64,000 nucleotides of DNA from Natrinema amylolyticum (lineage in GTDB: Archaea > Halobacteriota > Halobacteria > Halobacteriales > Natrialbaceae), in contig NZ_JAIWPJ010000003.1 of the NCBI RefSeq assembly GCF_020515625.1, forward strand, positions 603,041-667,040. Reading direction: 5' to 3'. The first letter of the stretch is position 1. Each line of letters starts with the position of its first letter. A program made the position numbers and the translations under genes. The notes beneath the pieces were generated by a model, which was not told the origin of the DNA, did no database searches, and was given only the letters and a program-made list of their open reading frames with translations. This document shows, one piece after another, positions 17,673-26,875 of this stretch.

Positions 17673-18035
17673 ATGGCCGCCGCGGACTCCATCCTGATCT
17701 TCGTCCTGAGCCTGCTGGTCGGAACGGTCGGGATCCTCGCAGGCGCGCGGCTGGTGTTGGACAGGGACGCGAGCTTCGTGAACGCAGCGGTGACCGCCCT
17801 CATCGGCGCGGCCGCGTGGGGGATCACGAGCTTCTTCGTCGGCTGGGTCCCCATTCTGGGGGTCTTGTTGATGCTAATCATCTGGGTCGGCGTCATCAAC
17901 TGGCGGTATCCCGGCGGCTGGGGCTCCGCGGCCGCGATCGGGTTCGTCGCCTGGATCGTCGCGGTCGGAATCCTCTACGCGCTCGCCGTAGTCGGGTTCG
18001 TAACCCCCGACGCGCTCGGGATCCCCGGCATCTAG
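17673..18035 (+). CDS. small integral membrane protein
   Basis: A 120-residue hydrophobic protein with about four transmembrane segments (roughly 5-26, 35-55, 58-75 and 88-112). No signal peptide cleavage site or catalytic motif is visible. It starts 1 nt after the amphi-Trp gene stop and probably shares its transcript. The family was not recognised with confidence; it resembles small haloarchaeal conserved membrane proteins with the pattern INWRYPGGW. Confidence 0.75.
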   Translation: MAAADSILIFVLSLLVGTVGILAGARLVLDRDASFVNAAVTALIGAAAWGITSFFVGWVPILGVLLMLIIWVGVINWRYPGGWGSAAAIGFVAWIVAVGILYALAVVGFVTPDALGIPGI

Positions 18036-18078
18036 CGCCGCTCCCGTCGTTCCCACCGTCGAAGACGGAAGGAAACCC

Positions 18079-18084
18079 CTTTTT
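18079..18084 (+). terminator. T-tract, candidate archaeal terminator
   Basis: CCCCTTTTTTCG follows the two small genes by about 45 nt. Short U-tracts act as intrinsic terminators in archaea. Confidence 0.35.
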
Positions 18085-18115
18085 TCGTCCGCGCGAGTGG
18101 TTCGCGTAGACAGCA

Positions 18116-18544
18116 ATGTACGAGACGATCCTGCTTCCGACGGACGGCAGCGACCACGCGGCGACCGTCGCGGACCACGCCATCGACGTCGCGACCACGC
18201 GAGACGCGGCCCTCCACGTCCTCTCGGTCGTCGACGACCGCGCGTTCCTCGTGCTCGACGACGACCGCATCGAGGACGTCCGCGACGACCTCGAGGCGAC
18301 CGCCCGGGAGGCGGTCGACGACGCGGCCACTCGCGCCGCCGATCACGGGATCGAGACGACGACGGCGGTCGACACCGGCAACCCCGCAGAGTGTATCGTC
18401 GATTACGCCGCGACCGCCGACGTCGACCTGATCGTCATGGGTACCAGCGGCGACGAGTACGAACGCAACGTCGTCGGCAGCGTCTCCCAGCGCGTCGTCC
18501 GCGAAGCCCCCGTCCCCGTCACCACCGTCGGTCCCGACGTGTGA
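18116..18544 (+). CDS. universal stress protein (UspA family)
   Basis: A 142-residue cytoplasmic UspA-fold protein. The N-terminus MYETILLPTDGSDHAATVAD and the C-terminal ATP-binding signature IVMGTSGDEYERNVVGSVSQ match (G-x2-G-x9-G-S). The end APVPVTTV is also typical. USPs bind ATP or AMP and function in stress responses; the specific role is not readable. It is monocistronic by spacing. Confidence 0.93.
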   Translation: MYETILLPTDGSDHAATVADHAIDVATTRDAALHVLSVVDDRAFLVLDDDRIEDVRDDLEATAREAVDDAATRAADHGIETTTAVDTGNPAECIVDYAATADVDLIVMGTSGDEYERNVVGSVSQRVVREAPVPVTTVGPDV

Positions 18545-18749
18545 GCGGGATCGAATCCGCACGGCGATAGCTGCTCGTCCGCCGAACGAGGCGATCGATT
18601 CGCTCGAGCAGGCGAAATGTTAGACGACCGCGTGACCGGAGATACTGCTGCGACCGCGATCCGCTCGTCCACTATCACCGTACGCGAACGGGATATCTCG
18701 GATCGGTTACACACGGTTTGATGTGCACGCCGTCACTAGTGATGCAGAG

Positions 18750-20255
18750 ATGCGCCGTTCGATCGTGATCTCAGCCGTTCTGCTCGTTCTCGCCGTCGCC
18801 CTCATCGGCGGGCCGTCGCTGTTGCTGTCGCTATCGACCAGTCAGACGGCGTCAGAAGCACCGGCCCAGACGGAGCAAACGGAGCAGCGGACGCCGGAAC
18901 TCGTCTCGTTCGACGACTCCGAGAGCAGTTTCTGGGAGTATCTCAGTCCCACCAAGCGATTCCAGAAGCGAAGCCCGATCAACGTGGTCGTCCGTGGTGA
19001 TATCGACGATATCGAGCGGGTATTGACCGACGCCGACAGCGGTGACTGGTCGGAGATCAACGAATCCGAGGAGGAAGCGCTCCCAGAGACGTACTCGCTC
19101 ACCGGCGGGAACGCCTCCGACAACGAAACGCAACCGGCCAACGCGACCGCCAACGGAACGCAACCGGACGCCGAGGTCGACGACGCAACGACGGCGAATA
19201 ACTCGTCGACGAACGCGACCGACGAGGACGCGGCGGAGGAGTCCCAGGGTCCCATTCCCAACCTCAACTGGGGACAAGCCGACGGCGGCACCCGGTACGC
19301 CTACGTCGATCCCGGCCCGAACGAGAGCGGCTACTGGACGACCGAAACGCGGCAACTCGAGGACGGCGATTACTTCGGACAGCGATACCACATTCGCCTC
19401 TACGAGAGTCCCAACGAGGACGACAACTGGGTCGCCATGCAGACCCACTCGGAACACTTCGACTGGTTCACCCTTCGACACCGGGTTCACGGCTCCCAGG
19501 ACGCCCAGACGAAAGTAGAGGCCGACTTCATGAAACACCCGCGAGTCGACGTCCAGGAGGACGTGACCCGAATCTATCTCGACAACAGGAACTCCGCCGA
19601 TGCCGACGGCTGGGCGACTCTCGTCGAACTCGCTGGACTGCTCGTCGTTCCGACGCTCGTCGGCGTTCGAGCCGGGAGACGCGGTATAAGCGCATCGAGC
19701 GGCACCGAACGGTCTACGTCCACCGGCGAGCACATCGCCGAGCGGACGCCCGACGCGATCGACGACCGCCTGACCGACGTCGACCGCCAGCGGCTCGCCG
19801 CCGCCTACGCCCGCCTCGAGGCGGGCCACGTCCTCCTCGTCTTCACCATCCTGGCGCTGTATCTGGGCGTTCGGATGGGCGGCCTCGCGCTCGAACGGCA
19901 GGCCGCGTTCCTCACACCCCACCAGATCGCCGGACTCCTCTATCCGGTGATCGGGGTCGGGATCCCCGTCGCGACCTACCTGCTCGCGCGCGGACTCACG
20001 CGGCGGCTCGACGCCGCCGTCGTCGCCGCAGGCTCGCTCGCGGTCGCGGTCTGGCTCGACTACAGTCTGCTTGGCGTCTCCTCGCTACCCGTCGACGTCG
20101 TCGTTCAGCGGATGCTCGTCGTCGTCGCGCTCGGTCTGATCGCCGGCGGCGCGGCCAAACGGGCGTCCCGGAGCTCGAAGTTCAACGACATGCTGCTGAT
20201 CGGTACCACGATGTGGCTGCTCGTACTGGTCGGAACGCTCTTCGGCTACCTCTGA
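18750..20255 (+). CDS. haloarchaeal membrane protein with extracytoplasmic domain, function unknown
   Basis: About 501 residues. An N-terminal hydrophobic segment ([20 protein letters not shown]) serves as signal anchor. An extracytoplasmic region follows with a 60-residue low-complexity acidic/Asn-Thr-rich insert containing many N-x-S/T sites. The block before and after it ([43 protein letters not shown]) faintly resembles the LssY C-terminal domain (weak inference). The C-terminal about 220 residues contain about six hydrophobic helices. The start ATG at 18750 is preferred over GTG at 18723 because it directly precedes the signal anchor. Confidence 0.65.
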   Translation: MRRSIVISAVLLVLAVALIGGPSLLLSLSTSQTASEAPAQTEQTEQRTPELVSFDDSESSFWEYLSPTKRFQKRSPINVVVRGDIDDIERVLTDADSGDWSEINESEEEALPETYSLTGGNASDNETQPANATANGTQPDAEVDDATTANNSSTNATDEDAAEESQGPIPNLNWGQADGGTRYAYVDPGPNESGYWTTETRQLEDGDYFGQRYHIRLYESPNEDDNWVAMQTHSEHFDWFTLRHRVHGSQDAQTKVEADFMKHPRVDVQEDVTRIYLDNRNSADADGWATLVELAGLLVVPTLVGVRAGRRGISASSGTERSTSTGEHIAERTPDAIDDRLTDVDRQRLAAAYARLEAGHVLLVFTILALYLGVRMGGLALERQAAFLTPHQIAGLLYPVIGVGIPVATYLLARGLTRRLDAAVVAAGSLAVAVWLDYSLLGVSSLPVDVVVQRMLVVVALGLIAGGAAKRASRSSKFNDMLLIGTTMWLLVLVGTLFGYL

Positions 20256-20365
20256 GACGGTTCGGAGCGCTGTTTTTCCGTCGGGGATGGGGTCGATATG
20301 ACAGTCGAACCGTGATAGTTCGGTGGCGAGCCCTTAAGTCCTTGCAACATCGTTATCAACATGAA

Positions 20366-21331
20366 ATGGCAAGCCCCACCCGTCAGCGCGAACGCGATCC
20401 TGAAACGACAGAAAAAACGCAGGAACCGGAGCGCGAGCGGGTGTGTGACGAGTGCGACGGTGGAACGCTCGTCAAGAGCGAGGATCAGGGCGAACTCGTC
20501 TGCGATCAATGCGGACTCATCGTCGAAGGAACCAACATCGACCACGGGCCCGAATGGCGCGCGTTCAACCACTCGGAACGGCAGAACAAGTCCCGCGTCG
20601 GCGCGCCGACGACCCAGACGATGCACGACAAGGGCCTGACGACCTCCATCGACTGGAAGAATCAGGACGCCTACGGCCGTTCAATCTCCTCGGACAAACG
20701 CAACCAGATGCGTCGCCTGCGAAAGTGGCAGGAACGGATCCGCACCAAGGACGCCGGCGAACGGAACCTCCAGTTCGCCCTCTCCGAGACCGACCGGATG
20801 GCCTCTTCGCTGGCCATCCCCCGCTCGGTCCGCGAGGTCGCCTGCGTCATCTACCGGCGCGCGCTCGACGAAGACCTCATCCGCGGGCGCTCGATCGAGG
20901 GCGTCGCGACCAGTACGCTCTACGCCGCCTGCCGCATGGAAGGCATCCCCCGCTCGCTCGAGGAGGTCGCCGCCGTCTCCCGCGTCGAGCGCAAGGAGAT
21001 CGGCCGTACCTATCGCTACGTCGCCCAGGAACTCAACCTCGAGATGGAGCCGGTCAACCCCAAGAAGTACGTGCCCCGGTTCTGCTCGGAGCTCGAGCTC
21101 TCCGAGGAGGTCCAAGTGAAGGCGAACGAGATCATCGATGTCACGACCGAGAAGGGGCTTCTCTCGGGCAAGTCGCCGACCGGTTACGCCGCGGCCGCGA
21201 TCTACGCTGCATCGCTGCTCTGTAACGAGAAGAAGACCCAGCGCGAAGTGTCGGACGTCGCGCAGGTGACCGAGGTAACCATCCGGAACCGGTATCAGGA
21301 GCAGATCGAAGCGATGGGGATTCACGAATAG
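20366..21331 (+). CDS. tfb: transcription initiation factor TFB
   Basis: A 321-residue archaeal TFIIB homologue that bridges TBP-bound promoters and RNA polymerase. The N-terminal zinc ribbon uses Cys27, Cys30, Cys46 and Cys49 ([14 protein letters not shown]), followed by the B-reader region with GPEWRAFN. Two cyclin repeats occupy about 125-210 and 220-310, and the [17 protein letters not shown] motif is present. Haloarchaea encode several TFB paralogues and this is one full-length copy. The start ATG at 20366 follows a TTAAGT TATA element near 20333-20338, about 30 nt upstream. Confidence 0.95.
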   Translation: MASPTRQRERDPETTEKTQEPERERVCDECDGGTLVKSEDQGELVCDQCGLIVEGTNIDHGPEWRAFNHSERQNKSRVGAPTTQTMHDKGLTTSIDWKNQDAYGRSISSDKRNQMRRLRKWQERIRTKDAGERNLQFALSETDRMASSLAIPRSVREVACVIYRRALDEDLIRGRSIEGVATSTLYAACRMEGIPRSLEEVAAVSRVERKEIGRTYRYVAQELNLEMEPVNPKKYVPRFCSELELSEEVQVKANEIIDVTTEKGLLSGKSPTGYAAAAIYAASLLCNEKKTQREVSDVAQVTEVTIRNRYQEQIEAMGIHE

Positions 21332-21430
21332 GACGGTTTCGGTCGCCATTTTCACGCCGACCGGGAAATCAACTGCCCATGCGACGATTATGGGCTTGTC
21401 AGTGAACGTTGCCGACGTTAGTCGGAGGTG

Positions 21431-21475
21431 ACGAATCCCCGATTCGGCATCACTGTCCCTGACTTCAGGGCGAGT
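21431..21475 (+). repeat. tandem hairpins, possible decayed IS200/IS605-type end
   Basis: Two small hairpins sit side by side: CGAATC-CCC-GATTCG at 21432-21446 and CCCTGA-CT-TCAGGG at 21457-21470, followed by CGAG. Haloarchaeal IS200/IS605-IS1341 right ends often carry TTCAGGGCGAG hairpins just after GAATCCCC-like sequence. No tnpA or tnpB remnant was seen, so this is only a possibility. Confidence 0.3.
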
Positions 21476-21553
21476 TGACTGTCGCCCGTCCGCCCTGACG
21501 ACTGTCGGCGGTTTTAATACTCACTGATAAGGAATTTATGGCGGACCCAGAAG

Positions 21554-21624
21554 TGCGCCGACCGGGAGTCGAACCCGGGCTATGAGCTTGGGAAGCTCAT
21601 GTCCTACCACTGGACCACCGGCGC
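21554..21624 (-). tRNA. tRNA-Gly (CCC)
   Basis: A 71-nt minus-strand cloverleaf. The acceptor GCGCCGG pairs with TCGGCGC (one G-T), discriminator A; anticodon stem TGAGC/GCTCA with loop TTCCCAA reads CCC; the T loop is TTCGACT. A shrunken tRNA-like element lies 24 nt upstream on the same strand. Confidence 0.95.
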
Positions 21625-21647
21625 ACGACACTCACTTCGTTCGCTTG

Positions 21648-21692
21648 TGCGCCGAGGATCGCAAATCCGTTGGATTTGCTCACCACCGGCGC
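21648..21692 (-). pseudogene. mini tRNA-Gly-like element (acceptor stem around a hairpin)
   Basis: A 45-nt minus-strand element keeping the exact tRNA-Gly acceptor halves (GCGCCGG plus TGGT at the 5' side, TCGGCGC plus discriminator A at the 3' side). The D, anticodon and T arms are replaced by the perfect hairpin GCAAATCC-AAC-GGATTTGC. It is located between the likely promoter and the intact tRNA-Gly. Confidence 0.6.
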
Positions 21693-21866
21693 TCACTCAC
21701 GTCGACACTCGAGTCTACCCACCGGTTCCACTTCAACGTAGCGCTCTCGAGCGGAACCAACGGCCGTCGGCGATCAAGAAGCCGGCCTCGAGTTGCAGTT
21801 TCTGAGTACTATCCGTACTTATTACGTATCGAGCGTGGTAGCGATAATCGCGGCAAGACGCAGTGT

Positions 21867-21939
21867 GTCCGGGTTGGGGTAGTGGTAATCCTTCAGCCCG
21901 TGGAGGCTGAGACGCGCAGTTCGATTCTCGCACCCGGAC
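21867..21939 (+). tRNA. tRNA-His-like gene (GTG) with structural anomalies
   Basis: The acceptor stem is 8 bp if G-1 is included (GTCCGGGT/ACCCGGAC), the hallmark of tRNA-His with C73. The D stem GGGT/ATCC and the loop AGTGGTA are normal. The anticodon stem CAGCC/GGCTG encloses only six bases, CGTGGA, instead of seven. The T stem GCG-AG/CTCGC needs a bulged C at 21917. GTG is visible in the loop. It may be a diverged functional tRNA-His or a pseudogene. Confidence 0.6.
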
Positions 21940-22024
21940 CTTCGGTCCCCGTTTTCGCGATGGACACACGACAGCCGATCGGCACGCCGGACCGCGATCG
22001 ACCGCCGAAATCGGACGCCCGGTC

Positions 22025-22032
22025 AGTTTTTT
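22025..22032 (+). terminator. T-rich tract upstream of nadE
   Basis: The sequence CAGTTTTTTCCGG contains six T residues about 85 nt after the tRNA-His-like gene. It may terminate that transcript; it could also be a weak promoter element for nadE. Confidence 0.3.
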
Positions 22033-22056
22033 CCGGGGAGGGGAGGCTATTAGGTC

Positions 22057-22872
22057 ATGCCGTCCGTATCCGGCCACATGATCGACCTTCGCTTTTCGGA
22101 GGCGGAACTCGAGCAGCGACGCGAACACATCACGGAGTTCATTCGCGACCGGGTCGACGCCGCGGGGGCAGACGGTGCAGTGCTCGGGCTCTCGGGCGGG
22201 ATCGATAGCACGCTGACGGGGACGCTCGCCGTCGAGGCGCTCGGGGCCGAGAACGTCCACGGGCTCGTCCTCCCGGCGACGGTCAGCAGCGAGGAGAACA
22301 TGAGCGACGCGGAGTGGGTCGCTCAGGACTTAGAGATCACCTACGACGTGATCGAGGTCGAACCGATCGTCGACTCGCTGCTGGCGGCCTATCCGGAGGC
22401 CGAGGGCGACCGCGAGGCGGTCGGGAACGCGCGCGCTCGCGCTCGAGCGGTGCTGAACTACCTCGTCGCCAACCACGAGAGCCGGCTGGTCCTCGGGACC
22501 GGCAACCGCAGCGAGGCCGCGGTCGGCTACTTCACCAAGTACGGCGACGGAGCCGTCGACTGCCATCCGATCGGGAACCTCTACAAGGGGCAGGTCCGCC
22601 AGCTCGCTCGCCACGTCGGCGTCCCCGAGGAACTGGCGGCTAAGACCGCGACCGCGGAGCTGTGGGCCGACCAGACCGACGAGGACGAACTGGGGATCAG
22701 CTACGACGTCCTCGACTCCGTTCTGGCGACGCATATCGACGGCCCGCTGTCGGTCGCCGCGACCGCCCGACTGCTCGAGGTCGACGAGGAAACGGTCGAG
22801 CGCGTCCGCGGACTGTACGAACGCAGTGAGCACAAGCGAACGGCACCGCCGGCACCGGAGCCGCTCGAGTGA
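22057..22872 (+). CDS. nadE: NH3-dependent NAD+ synthetase
   Basis: A 271-residue amidating enzyme that converts nicotinic acid adenine dinucleotide to NAD using ATP and ammonia; no glutaminase domain is present. The N-type ATP pyrophosphatase P-loop LGLSGGIDSTLTG is at about residues 43-55; LVLGTGNRSEAAVGYFTKYG and the GNLYKGQVRQLAR motif follow. The ATG at 22057 has a GGGAGG Shine-Dalgarno 10 nt upstream, which favours it over the in-frame ATG at 22078. It fills the last step of the de novo pathway whose nadABC genes lie at 32.8-36.3 kb. Confidence 0.92.
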   Translation: MPSVSGHMIDLRFSEAELEQRREHITEFIRDRVDAAGADGAVLGLSGGIDSTLTGTLAVEALGAENVHGLVLPATVSSEENMSDAEWVAQDLEITYDVIEVEPIVDSLLAAYPEAEGDREAVGNARARARAVLNYLVANHESRLVLGTGNRSEAAVGYFTKYGDGAVDCHPIGNLYKGQVRQLARHVGVPEELAAKTATAELWADQTDEDELGISYDVLDSVLATHIDGPLSVAATARLLEVDEETVERVRGLYERSEHKRTAPPAPEPLE

Positions 22873-22995
22873 GCCGTCTCGAGCGGTTCTGAAGCCGGAT
22901 AACACGACCGAGCCCGGATCGGCCCCCGGTGTCGTCGATTTCGATTCGGACCGGACCGAGCTATTTTACCCTCCGTGCTTCTGTACTCGGATAGA

Positions 22996-25900
22996 ATGGG
23001 AGCGTCTTCGCCCACGGATGCGGACCTTCGGACTCGGGTCCGGCGACAGGAGGTTATCAGCGACCTCAGCCAGCAGGCCCTGGAGACGGACGATATCGAC
23101 CGCCTCCTTCGCGACGCAGTAGCGGCCGTCAGCGAGACGATGAACGCAGAGCGCTGTCACGTGCTCGAACTGCTGCCGGACGAGAACGCGGGGATTCTAC
23201 GACACGGTGTCGGCCGGGAAGCGGGTGCCGTCGGATCGGCGACGGTAGCGATCCCTCGAGACTCGCTGGCGGGGACCGCGCTCCGGACCTCCGAACCGGT
23301 CATCGTCGAGGACCTGCGAACCGACGATCGATTCTCCGCCCTCGAGGGATGCGGCACGGACGACGTTCGCAGCGGAATCGGCGTCGTGGTCGGCTCGAGC
23401 GACGATCCGTGGGGGGTACTGGAGCTGTACACGAGCGACCAGCGAGCGTTCGCGGAGCCCGCTGTCGGTTTCGTTCAGCGCGTCGCGTCCGTCCTCGGAT
23501 CGGCGATCGACGACCGTCGAGCGGCGACCGAGTGCGGGGAACGCGAGCGCCGACTCGAGGAACGGGAGCGCCGGCTCTCGACGCTGATCGATAACGTCCC
23601 GGGGATGGTGTATCGCTGCCGGAACGAGCGCGGCTGGCCGATGGAGTTCGTCAGCGATTCCTGCGAGGAGCTGACCGGCTACGACCCCGAGGCCCTCGAG
23701 AGCGGGGCGGTCGGCTGGGGAACGGACGTTATGGTCGACGCGGATCGCGAGACCCTCTGGGAGACGATCCAGCGGGAGGCCGGCGAGGGAGCGACGTTCT
23801 CGGAGACCTACCGCATCGAGACCGCCGACGGCGACCGGCGGTGGGTCAGAGATTACGGCCGCGGCGTCTTCGACGAGGCGGGCGACCTCGTCCGGGTCGA
23901 GGGAATCGTCTCGGATATCACCGAGCGCAAACGGGCCCAACAGCGACTCGCGGACGAGCGCGATATGTTCGCCGAGGGACCCGCGATCGTCTTCAGATGG
24001 CGGGCCGAAGACGGCTGGCCGGTCGAGTACGTCTCCGAGAACGTCGAAGACGTGCTCGGCTACGCGCCGGCGGCGCTCGAGTCCGGGGACGTGCCGTACA
24101 CCGACCTGCTCCTCGAGGAGGAGATCGAGCGAATCGCTCGCGAGGTCGACGAGAACAGCGACGAGACGACGGAACGGTTCAGCCACGAGCCGTACCGCGT
24201 CGAGACCAGCGACGGCGACGTCCGGTGGGTGAAAGACACCACGAAAATCGTCCGCGACGAAAGCGGCGACATCACACACTACCTGGGATATCTGGTCGAT
24301 ATCACCGAGCGCAGGGAGCGCGAGCGGGAACTCAGGCAGTACGAGACCATCGTCGAGGCCGTCAACGACGGCGTCTACGTGGTCGACGACGGGCGGTTCG
24401 CGATGGTCAACGACGCGTACGCGGCGATGGTCGGCTACGACCGCGAGGAACTGGTCGGCGAGCCCGTCTCGCTGGTCGTCGACGAGGACGTGAGAGACCG
24501 GGCGCGACGGGCGGAGACCGCGATGCGGGACGGAGATGCGAACGTGTCCCCGGTCGAGGCGGAACTGGAGACGGCGGACGGCGATCGGGTCCCGGCGGAG
24601 GCGACGTTTGCGATGCTGTCGAACGACGACGAAGAGACGCGGCGCGTCGGCGTCGTTCGGGACATCGCCGACCGAAAAGAACGCGAGCGAGCCCTCGAGC
24701 GGACGGAGCGTCGCTTCGAAGCGATCTTCGAGGACCCGAACATCCTCGTCGGCCTGCTCGAGCCCGACGGGACGGTCCTGGACATCAACGGGACGGCGAT
24801 GGAGTACGTCGACGCCGACCTCGAAGCGGTGACCGGCGAGCCGTTCTGGAAGACTCCGTGGTGGGGCGAGGGCGACGAGGTGCGGGCCGACGTCGAGCGG
24901 TGGGTCGACCGAGCCGCTGACGGGGAGTACGTCGAGTTCGAAGCGGATCTCACCCGACCGGACGGCGAGCGGTACACGCTCGAGGGCGCCTTCAGACCCG
25001 TGACGAACGACGCGGGCGACGTCGTGTCGGTCATCGTCTCGGATCGCGACGTCACCGAGCGCAAGGAACGCGAGCGCCAACTCGCGACGCTCATGGACAA
25101 CGTGCCGGGGATGGTCTACCGGTGTCGGAACGAACGCGGGTGGCCGATGGAGTTCGTCAGCGACGCCTGCGAGGAGCTGACCGGCTACGACCCCGAGGCC
25201 CTCGAAAACGGCGATATCGAATGGGGTGCGGACGTCATGGTTCAGGAAGACCGCGAGATGCTCTGGGAAACGGTCCAGCGGGAGGCCGGCGAGGGAGCGA
25301 CGTTCTCGGAGACCTACCGCATCGAGACCGCCGACGGCGACCGGCGGTGGGTCAGAGATTACGGCCGCGGCGTCTTCGACGACGACGGCGCGCTCGTCGA
25401 TATCGAAGGGATCATCGCCGACATCACCGACCGCAAGCGCCTGGAATCCGAACTCGAGGAGAGCGAACGCCGCTACCGGACGCTGGTCGAACAGTTCCCG
25501 AACGGTGCCGTTGCTCTCGTGGACGAGGACCTGCGCTACCAGACCGTCGGGGGCAGCCCCGACGACGTGGCCGACGTCACAGCCGACGAAATCCAGGGGG
25601 TCCCGGTCGAGGAGGCCCTGCCGTCGGAACTGGCAGACGAACTCGTTCCGCGCTACGAGACCGCAATGGAGGGGGAGTCCAGCGCGTTCGAGACGACGTT
25701 CGACGGACGCGTCTATGACTTCCACGTCGTTCCGGTCCGCGACGGCGACGGCGAGGTGTTCGCCGCGCTGGGAATGTCCCAGGACATCACCGAGCGCCGC
25801 GAGTACGAGCGTCGGCTCGAGGAGTCCGAGCGCCGCTACCGCACCCTCGTGGAGAACTTCCCCGAGGGCGCAGTCGGACTGTTCGACGAGAATCTGGAGT

Positions 25901-26856
25901 ACACGGCCGTTGGCGGCCAACTCCACGACGAGGTCGGCATCGCCACGGCCGATCGCGTCGGAAACAGCGTCTCCGATATCTATCCGGAGCGGGTGGTCGA
26001 GGAGGTCGAACCGTACTTTCACGCGGCGCTCGAGGGCGAGACGAACGCCTTCGAGATCGAATTCTACGGCCGCCACCTGTACGCTCACACGCTCCCGGTC
26101 AGGAACGCCGCCGACGAGATATTCGCCGGAATGGTCGTCGTACAGGACATCACGGAACGGCGGGAGTATCGGCGACGGCTCGAGGAATCGAACGAACGCC
26201 TCGAACAGTTCGCTTACGCGGCCTCACACGACCTGCAGGAACCGCTGCGGATGGTCACGAGCTATCTCCAGCTCATCGAGAAGCGATACGGCGACGCCTT
26301 CGACGAGGACGGGGAAGAGTTCCTCGCGTACGCCGTCGACGGCGCCGAGCGGATGCGCGCGATGATCGACGGCCTCCTCGAGTACTCTCGGGTCGAAGCG
26401 CGCGGGAACCCGTTCGAGCCGACGGACCTGAACGCGCTTCTCGAGGAGGTACTCGAGGACCTCCAACTTCGTATCGACGAGACCGACGCGGAGATCACGA
26501 CGACGGAACTCCCCCGCGTCGAGGGCGACGCCAGCCAGTTGCGGCAGGTCCTCCAGAACCTGGTGAACAACGCGATCACGTACTCGGGGGACGAGCCGCC
26601 GCGCGTTCACGTCGGTGCCCGGCGACGGGACGGAGAGTGGGTGATCTCGGTCCGCGACGAGGGGATCGGGATCGATCCGGCCGATCAAGAGCGCGTCTTC
26701 TCGATCTTCGACCGGCTTCACAGTCGGACGGAGTACGATGGGACGGGCATCGGGCTCGCGCTCTGTGAGCGCATCGTCGAACGCCACGGCGGTGACATCT
26801 GGGTCGACTCCGACCCCGGCGAGGGCGCGACGTTCTCGTTCACGCTGCCCGCCTGA
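22996..26856 (+). CDS. multi-PAS sensor histidine kinase with N-terminal GAF domain
   Basis: A 1286-residue cytoplasmic kinase without transmembrane segments. The order is GAF (about 10-170), PAS1 (195-311), PAS2 (322-436), PAS3 (445-560), PAS4 (570-690), PAS5 (697-815), PAS6 (825-930), PAS7 (945-1055), HisKA (about 1065-1135; phospho-acceptor His1078 in SHDLQEP), and HATPase (about 1160-1286; NLVNNAITYS, DEGIGI, GTGIGLAL). Most PAS units end in DITER/DITDRK linkers. PAS1 and PAS5 are near-identical, including a 109-nt exact DNA repeat. No response regulator is adjacent. The start ATG lies about 30 nt after the TATA-like CTATTTTACC, so leaderless. Confidence 0.92.
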   Translation: MGASSPTDADLRTRVRRQEVISDLSQQALETDDIDRLLRDAVAAVSETMNAERCHVLELLPDENAGILRHGVGREAGAVGSATVAIPRDSLAGTALRTSEPVIVEDLRTDDRFSALEGCGTDDVRSGIGVVVGSSDDPWGVLELYTSDQRAFAEPAVGFVQRVASVLGSAIDDRRAATECGERERRLEERERRLSTLIDNVPGMVYRCRNERGWPMEFVSDSCEELTGYDPEALESGAVGWGTDVMVDADRETLWETIQREAGEGATFSETYRIETADGDRRWVRDYGRGVFDEAGDLVRVEGIVSDITERKRAQQRLADERDMFAEGPAIVFRWRAEDGWPVEYVSENVEDVLGYAPAALESGDVPYTDLLLEEEIERIAREVDENSDETTERFSHEPYRVETSDGDVRWVKDTTKIVRDESGDITHYLGYLVDITERRERERELRQYETIVEAVNDGVYVVDDGRFAMVNDAYAAMVGYDREELVGEPVSLVVDEDVRDRARRAETAMRDGDANVSPVEAELETADGDRVPAEATFAMLSNDDEETRRVGVVRDIADRKERERALERTERRFEAIFEDPNILVGLLEPDGTVLDINGTAMEYVDADLEAVTGEPFWKTPWWGEGDEVRADVERWVDRAADGEYVEFEADLTRPDGERYTLEGAFRPVTNDAGDVVSVIVSDRDVTERKERERQLATLMDNVPGMVYRCRNERGWPMEFVSDACEELTGYDPEALENGDIEWGADVMVQEDREMLWETVQREAGEGATFSETYRIETADGDRRWVRDYGRGVFDDDGALVDIEGIIADITDRKRLESELEESERRYRTLVEQFPNGAVALVDEDLRYQTVGGSPDDVADVTADEIQGVPVEEALPSELADELVPRYETAMEGESSAFETTFDGRVYDFHVVPVRDGDGEVFAALGMSQDITERREYERRLEESERRYRTLVENFPEGAVGLFDENLEYTAVGGQLHDEVGIATADRVGNSVSDIYPERVVEEVEPYFHAALEGETNAFEIEFYGRHLYAHTLPVRNAADEIFAGMVVVQDITERREYRRRLEESNERLEQFAYAASHDLQEPLRMVTSYLQLIEKRYGDAFDEDGEEFLAYAVDGAERMRAMIDGLLEYSRVEARGNPFEPTDLNALLEEVLEDLQLRIDETDAEITTTELPRVEGDASQLRQVLQNLVNNAITYSGDEPPRVHVGARRRDGEWVISVRDEGIGIDPADQERVFSIFDRLHSRTEYDGTGIGLALCERIVERHGGDIWVDSDPGEGATFSFTLPA
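23768..23876 (+). repeat. 109-nt exact intragenic repeat, copy 1 (PAS1)
   Basis: Identical base for base to 25274-25382 in the same gene, 1506 nt apart and in frame. It encodes the second half of PAS1 (QREAGEGATFSETYRIE to the GVFD region). Confidence 0.85.
25274..25382 (+). repeat. 109-nt exact intragenic repeat, copy 2 (PAS5)
   Basis: Copy of 23768-23876 inside PAS5. The flanking PAS sequence is also highly similar but has silent and replacement differences, so the identical tract suggests recent gene conversion or selection. Confidence 0.85.
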
Positions 26857-26875
26857 GGCGGACTCCGCCGGGACC

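Noticed and set aside
23197..26088. 963-codon open frame antisense to the multi-PAS kinase
   Set aside because: The sense strand encodes clear GAF, PAS, HisKA and ATPase domains; the antisense frame is open only because of GC3-rich codon use and has no recognisable domain.
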